The notes beneath the pieces were generated by a model that saw only the letters and a program-made list of their open reading frames with translations, had not been told where the DNA came from and did not search any database. From the NCBI GenBank assembly GCA_964533425.1, contig CAZHJG010000025.1, forward strand, positions 1 to 9,750: DNA of 9,750 nt, read 5' to 3'. Every line of letters starts with the position of its first letter. Position 1 is the first letter of the stretch. Below are positions 6,422 through 9,750 of the stretch, one piece after another. The stretch comes from CAZHJG01 sp964533425 (GTDB lineage Bacteria; Patescibacteriota; Saccharimonadia; Saccharimonadales; UBA4665). The position numbers and the translations under genes were made by a program.

Positions 6422-6752
6422 TGCCCCTTATACTGCCCAAACGATGCGCCTCATCAACCATGTGGAGAGCCGCAGCCAGCTCTTTGGCCCTGGCTGATTC
6501 TTCGTAGGCTGAGTGGCGGACCGTTTGTGCAATTGCCTTATTCGCGGCCGGCATAGCAGCTTCTGGCTGGACGCCTGGTTTCAATGGGAGCTTAGCTACT
6601 GCCTTTGGCAGATCTAAAGGGAAAGCCGCAATGCCAATGCGTATGGTATCTTCTTCGCATTGATAATAATCCAAGCGGTTTTCATTAACAGCCGCTTCAA
6701 GGTCAGGGCTCTTTGAGCTGAATTCTGGTGAGGTAAAAGGAAGAATTTTCAT
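6402..6752 (-). CDS. Small hypothetical protein, function unknown
   Basis: 116 residues with no family I recognise. The N-terminal half looks like a small folded unit (LDYYQCEEDTIRIGIAAFPL, 28-47). A Pro/Ala-rich linker (about 55-75) and a helical, Ala/Glu-rich segment (about 75-105) follow. No signal peptide or membrane helix. It starts 9 nt after the tatD stop without a visible ribosome-binding site, so it is probably translated by reinitiation or read-through coupling from tatD. Its last 20 nt overlap the next gene. The tight spacing on both sides and a complete frame support a real gene; being shadow-free on this strand also helps. Its product may act with that of the overlapping downstream gene, but this is only context. 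Confidence 0.6.
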   Translation of the reverse strand: MKILPFTSPEFSSKSPDLEAAVNENRLDYYQCEEDTIRIGIAAFPLDLPKAVAKLPLKPGVQPEAAMPAANKAIAQTVRHSAYEESARAKELAAALHMVDEAHRLGSIRGNDATNS

Positions 6753-6761
6753 AAGTGATGA

Positions 6762-7589
6762 TTAGATGCCAAACAGTTGTCGGGCGTTAGTGGTCGTAGC
6801 TTTGGCCAGCATGGTGCGCTCCTCGCCACGTAAGCTGGCAAGATAGTCCGCGACCGTCCCTATATGTTTTGGCTCATTTATGTTACCACGATAAGGGGTC
6901 GGTGTCAAGAAGGGCGCATCTGTTTCCAGCAGTAAATTTTCGAGTGGAATAGTCCGATATACATCCAACTGGGCCGGGTTTTTGGCAAAAGTAGCAATGC
7001 CGTTCACGCCAATATACAAATTTCGCTTGAGTGCCTCTGTTAATTGTGCCTCTGTGTCGGTGAAGCTGTGCACCACACCTTTGATAGGCCGCTCCTGATT
7101 TTGTAACCGATCAAACACCGGCCAGAAATCATCAAAGGCCTCACGAACATGAAACACCAACGGTAAATTGTGGGTTTGGGCCAATTTGATCTGAAATTCC
7201 AGGAGCTCCAGCTGCGCCGCTTTCGGGGAATGCTCATAGTAATAATCTAGCCCGCATTCACCAACGGCTACCACCTTGGGCTCGGCTGCGAGAGATGCAA
7301 AAGTCTCTAGCAACTCCTGCTGCCCGGCAAAACGCTGAGCTTCATGGGGATGAATGCCAATCGTCGCCCAGCACGCCTCCCGCGACTGCACAAATGCAAC
7401 TGCCAGCCGACTGTCTTCCAGATCACAGCCCACACACAGCAATCTGCCCACCCCAGCCTGGGAGGCATTAGCAATGATTCGATCAGGCGTCAGATCGGGC
7501 GCCTTCGCCCACAATTCTCGAGTGGCCCGCTCGCCTTTGGGCGCACCGGCCGATTGAATATGACAATGGGTGTCAACTAGCTCGTCCAT
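6762..7589 (-). CDS. tatD: TatD-family metal-dependent deoxyribonuclease
   Basis: TIM-barrel amidohydrolase-superfamily nuclease acting on DNA ends or damaged DNA, using divalent metals; 275 residues, close to the usual 260. Metal ligands are all present: H8 and H10 in DTHCH, E111 in GECGLDYY, H147 in FHVREAF, H174 in VVHSF and D224 in LETDAPFLTP. GIHPH (78-82) and KHI (241-243) are also family hallmarks. After DTHCHIQ there is an insertion of roughly 25 residues (about 13-37) before the usual ARAxxxGV helix. The gene follows metG by 34 nt, a gene order common in bacteria, and probably shares its transcript. No clear Shine-Dalgarno precedes the ATG. The exact substrate cannot be read from sequence. 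Confidence 0.95.
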   Translation of the reverse strand: MDELVDTHCHIQSAGAPKGERATRELWAKAPDLTPDRIIANASQAGVGRLLCVGCDLEDSRLAVAFVQSREACWATIGIHPHEAQRFAGQQELLETFASLAAEPKVVAVGECGLDYYYEHSPKAAQLELLEFQIKLAQTHNLPLVFHVREAFDDFWPVFDRLQNQERPIKGVVHSFTDTEAQLTEALKRNLYIGVNGIATFAKNPAQLDVYRTIPLENLLLETDAPFLTPTPYRGNINEPKHIGTVADYLASLRGEERTMLAKATTTNARQLFGI

Positions 7590-7623
7590 GCAAATTCATC
7601 AACCTGGGCGGGCCCGCTTCGCC

Positions 7624-9069
7624 TCAAGCAGCCTTGGCCTCCTGCTTGGGAAAGAGTGTGCCTTCGATCGGCCGCACCACACCATCCTTAAAAACGGCTT
7701 CGATTTTGTCGGCCGTGTCCGGCAAAAACGGTTTCAGCAGGCCGGCTATCTGCAGCAGCGCACCGGCTTGGTACGCCAGCACTTCGCGCAGGTGATCATC
7801 ATCCTTCTGCTTGGCAATCTCCCAGGGCTTCTCCTCGTCAATATACTGGTTCAGGCCGCGAATTTGCTCCCAAACTTCATCGAGCGCCCGGTCAAACCGA
7901 CAGTTAGCCAGCGCTTCTTCGTACTGCGCAATGTCGTGCTCCGGCGCCGGTATGTCACCGATCAGGCCCTGCTGATACTGCTTAATCATGGCTGCTGTTC
8001 GCTGAACGGCATTACCGAGTTCATTGGCCAGTTCATTGTTATAAGCTGCTTCAAAAGTAGCCCACGAAAAGTCACCATCATTGTAGCTGGGAATATGGCG
8101 CAAGAAATAGTAGCGGAAGGCATCGACGCCATATTTGTCAATCACTTCGTCGGGTGACACGTAATTCCCCAGACTCTTACTCATCTTTTTGCCTTCAATG
8201 TTGATGAAACCATGCACATAGAGCGTCTTTGGCAGCGCCACGCCAAGCGACAAAAGCATGGCTGGCCAGATGGCTGCATGAAAGCGAATGATGTCTTTGC
8301 CGATCACTTGGGCATCGGCTGGCCAGAAAGTCTTGAAGTCCTCGTGTTCGGGATAACCCAGCACGGTGATGTAATTCATGAGCGCCTCAAACCAGACATA
8401 CATGACCTGCTTGGAGTCACCAGGCACCGGGATGCCCCAGCCAATCTTGTCCCTGGGTCGACTGACGCTGATATCTTCGAGACCGCTTTTGATGACGGCC
8501 AGGATTTCATTGCGCCGTGTTTCAGGCACAATCTTAAAATCACCGCTTTCAATGGCTGCCTGGATCCGATCACTGTAACTACTGAGTTTGAAGAAGTAGT
8601 TTTCTTCCTCGATCTTTTCGTACGGTCGGTTATGGTTTGGGCATATGCCCTTATTGGCTTTAACTTCCGTTTCGCTAAAGAAAGCCTCGTCGCCGGTGCA
8701 GTACCAGCCGGTATACTTACCCTTGTAGATGTCCTTTTTGAGCGATTTCCAGATAATCTGAGCGCGTTGCTCGTGCCCGTGATCTGTCGTGCGAATAAAA
8801 CGATCGTTGCTGATATTCAGTTTCTTGGCTAAATCGCTGAATCGTTGAGCCATCTTGTCCGCTAAGGCTTGTGGTGTTAGCTTCAATTCGGCAGCCTTTT
8901 CGGCGATTTTACCACCATGCTCATCGGTGCCGGTGCTAAAGATAACGTCGTCACCAGCCTGCCGAGCTTGGCGAGCCAGCACATCGCCCATTACAAACTC
9001 CATGGCGTGTCCGAGGTGTGGCTCGCCATTTACATAGGGAATAGAAGTGGTTATGTAATACTTGCTCAT
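7624..9069 (-). CDS. metG: Methionyl-tRNA synthetase, short form
   Basis: Charges tRNA-Met with methionine for initiation and elongation. 481 residues: class I signature HLGH (18-21) within PYVNGEPHLGH, GTDEHG (47-52), a connective-peptide zinc-knuckle region with C124 (WYCTGDE) and C143/H146 (GICPNH), EENYFFKLS (155-163), KMSKS (295-299), and the helical anticodon-binding domain. It ends shortly after PFLPDTADKI, without the C-terminal EMAP/Trbp111-like tRNA-binding domain of longer bacterial enzymes; such short forms are known. The start ATG at 9069 is preceded by AGGT about 14 nt away, a poor ribosome-binding site, and by a weak TAGACT that might be a -10 box. A 112-nt gap separates it from the Nudix gene, so it may begin the metG-tatD transcript. 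Confidence 0.97.
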   Translation of the reverse strand: MSKYYITTSIPYVNGEPHLGHAMEFVMGDVLARQARQAGDDVIFSTGTDEHGGKIAEKAAELKLTPQALADKMAQRFSDLAKKLNISNDRFIRTTDHGHEQRAQIIWKSLKKDIYKGKYTGWYCTGDEAFFSETEVKANKGICPNHNRPYEKIEEENYFFKLSSYSDRIQAAIESGDFKIVPETRRNEILAVIKSGLEDISVSRPRDKIGWGIPVPGDSKQVMYVWFEALMNYITVLGYPEHEDFKTFWPADAQVIGKDIIRFHAAIWPAMLLSLGVALPKTLYVHGFINIEGKKMSKSLGNYVSPDEVIDKYGVDAFRYYFLRHIPSYNDGDFSWATFEAAYNNELANELGNAVQRTAAMIKQYQQGLIGDIPAPEHDIAQYEEALANCRFDRALDEVWEQIRGLNQYIDEEKPWEIAKQKDDDHLREVLAYQAGALLQIAGLLKPFLPDTADKIEAVFKDGVVRPIEGTLFPKQEAKAA

Positions 9070-9120
9070 AGATGATAGTCTACCTGTTTACAGAGATATT
9101 TGAAATTGAATGGAGATACA

Positions 9121-9170
9121 TTAAGCCCCCGCGGGCATGGTAACGAGATGAAAACCAATCTGGCTTTTAA
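9121..9170 (-). other. Spacer with two small hairpins, possible weak terminator after the Nudix gene
   Basis: In the 112-nt spacer the minus-strand transcript can form AAAA(G)CCA-GAT-TGGTTTT (9151-9168, one bulge) and GCCC-GCGG-GGGC (9125-9136). The second is followed by UUAAUGU rather than a proper U-run. Together they could slow or partly stop transcription before metG, but neither is a textbook intrinsic terminator. Confidence 0.25.
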
Positions 9171-9181
9171 TCATAAATCTA

Positions 9182-9673
9182 TTATAACAGAGATTGCTGC
9201 TCAGCCTCGGATGGCAGCTCTATCTGTAAATGCTCGGCCAGACGGTTGATAAAATTGATCTGGCTTTTGAACAGTTTCTTTTTAGCGGTGTCGAGATCGA
9301 ACCATTCACCGTGGTCCACCTCAGGATATTCCTGTATGATGCCGGACTTTGGCGGCCATTCCATGGCGAAGGTGTTACTCTTGAAATTGCTAAGGTCGAC
9401 TTCACCCTCAACAGCCCAGACAAAGTTTGTCTTGCTGCCACTCTTCATTATGCCGAGGTCAATAAGCCCTCCAGTGGGCGCCGGCACACCAACTTCTTCC
9501 TCGAACTCCCGCTTGGCGGCTACAATATGATCTTCGCTCTCATCCAGCTCACCCTTTGGAATCGACCAAGTATCTTTCTTCTCCCACAGCGGCCCAGCCG
9601 GATGCACTAGCAATACCTGAGCACCCTTCGGTGTTCGGCGAAAAACTAAAATTCCTGCGCTTTGCTTAGCCAT
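9182..9673 (-). CDS. Nudix hydrolase
   Basis: Hydrolyses a nucleoside diphosphate linked to another moiety; candidate substrates include diadenosine polyphosphates or damaged nucleotides. 163 residues, one domain. The Nudix box is perfect at residues 41-63: G, five residues, E48-region E, seven residues, then REFEEEVGV, with the metal-binding glutamates present. The N-terminus (SAGILVFRR) and WSIPKGELDE (36-45) resemble small MutT/Ap4A-hydrolase-like proteins. The ATG at 9673 is supported because family similarity starts there, yet it lies only 5 nt after the CCA end of the tRNA gene, leaving no room for a Shine-Dalgarno site outside the tRNA. Expression is therefore probably tied to tRNA transcription and processing. 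The C-terminal 20 residues are outside the conserved fold. Confidence 0.93.
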   Translation of the reverse strand: MAKQSAGILVFRRTPKGAQVLLVHPAGPLWEKKDTWSIPKGELDESEDHIVAAKREFEEEVGVPAPTGGLIDLGIMKSGSKTNFVWAVEGEVDLSNFKSNTFAMEWPPKSGIIQEYPEVDHGEWFDLDTAKKKLFKSQINFINRLAEHLQIELPSEAEQQSLL

Positions 9674-9678
9674 GTGAT

Positions 9679-9750
9679 TGGTGGGTAATGAGGGGCTCGA
9701 ACCCCCGACCTCAGCAATGTGAATGCTGCGCTCTAGCCAACTGAGCTAAT
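9679..9750 (-). tRNA. tRNA-Val(CAC), 5' end outside the window
   Basis: On the minus strand the visible part runs from acceptor position 6 to the encoded CCA (9679-9681). D stem GCTC/GAGC, anticodon stem CAGCA/TGCTG with loop TTCACAT (anticodon CAC, reading GUG), T stem GGGGG/CCCTC with loop TTCGAGC, and acceptor 3' strand ATTACCC plus A73. The missing first five bases are predicted to be GGGTA. The GGGTAAT-TAGCTCAG type start resembles bacterial valine tRNAs. All arms pair, so it looks functional. The CCA is genome-encoded. Confidence 0.95.

Noticed and set aside
7608..7617. Perfect 10-bp palindrome GCGGGCCCGC between metG and tatD
   Set aside because: Too short, with no loop for a hairpin and no accompanying repeat; likely chance in a GC-rich spacer.
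7570..8832. Two roughly 200-residue + strand open frames
   Set aside because: Both are antisense to metG, which has complete catalytic motifs over the same bases; no independent start signals or family resemblance.

Overview
The window looks like a piece of a small-genome Patescibacteria/CPR chromosome, most likely Candidatus Saccharibacteria (TM7). The evidence is indirect: very compact co-directional gene packing, strongly divergent but recognisable F1-ATPase subunits, a minimal MetRS, and small hypothetical proteins of a kind I associate with that group. This is a judgement from memory of protein style, not a database result. TGA is used as an ordinary stop (atpA, atpH, metG), so the UGA-glycine code of Gracilibacteria/Absconditabacteria does not apply. 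All ten supported protein genes and the tRNA lie on the minus strand, so the transcriptional order runs from high to low coordinates.

Region 9750-6753 (informational block): a tRNA-Val(CAC), cut by the window edge, is followed 5 nt later by a Nudix hydrolase. A 112-nt gap leads to methionyl-tRNA synthetase (metG), then a TatD-family metal-dependent DNase. metG-tatD is a common bacterial pairing. Region 6752-4866: two small proteins of unknown function that overlap by 20 nt, then a NifS/IscS-type cysteine desulfurase. Region 4808-3894: a secreted or membrane-anchored protein with a signal peptide, a beta-rich extracytoplasmic domain and a C-terminal two-helix hairpin, with a good promoter very close to its start.

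Region 3893-3688 is a gene-free 206-nt spacer dominated by a long imperfect inverted repeat (125 nt overall). Region 3687-1 is an F-type ATP synthase cluster: b-like stator subunit, delta, alpha and gamma (gamma truncated by the window edge; beta and epsilon are presumably next). The a and c subunits normally expected upstream of b are absent here. Delta, alpha and gamma are translationally coupled by ATGA and GTGA overlaps. The b-delta gap instead holds a palindromic GGTATAC-based repeat block.

Genes inside operons (atpH, atpA, atpG, the 6053-6421 gene) have recognisable Shine-Dalgarno sequences. Three genes with a credible or forced 5' end (the 4808 membrane protein, the cysteine desulfurase, the Nudix gene) appear to have leaders of only about 4-5 nt. 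I did not find a defence system, CRISPR array, IS element or obviously new enzyme system. The most interesting items are the long hairpin, the c-subunit-like tail of the membrane protein, the reshaped stator/alpha interface, and the suggested leaderless initiation.
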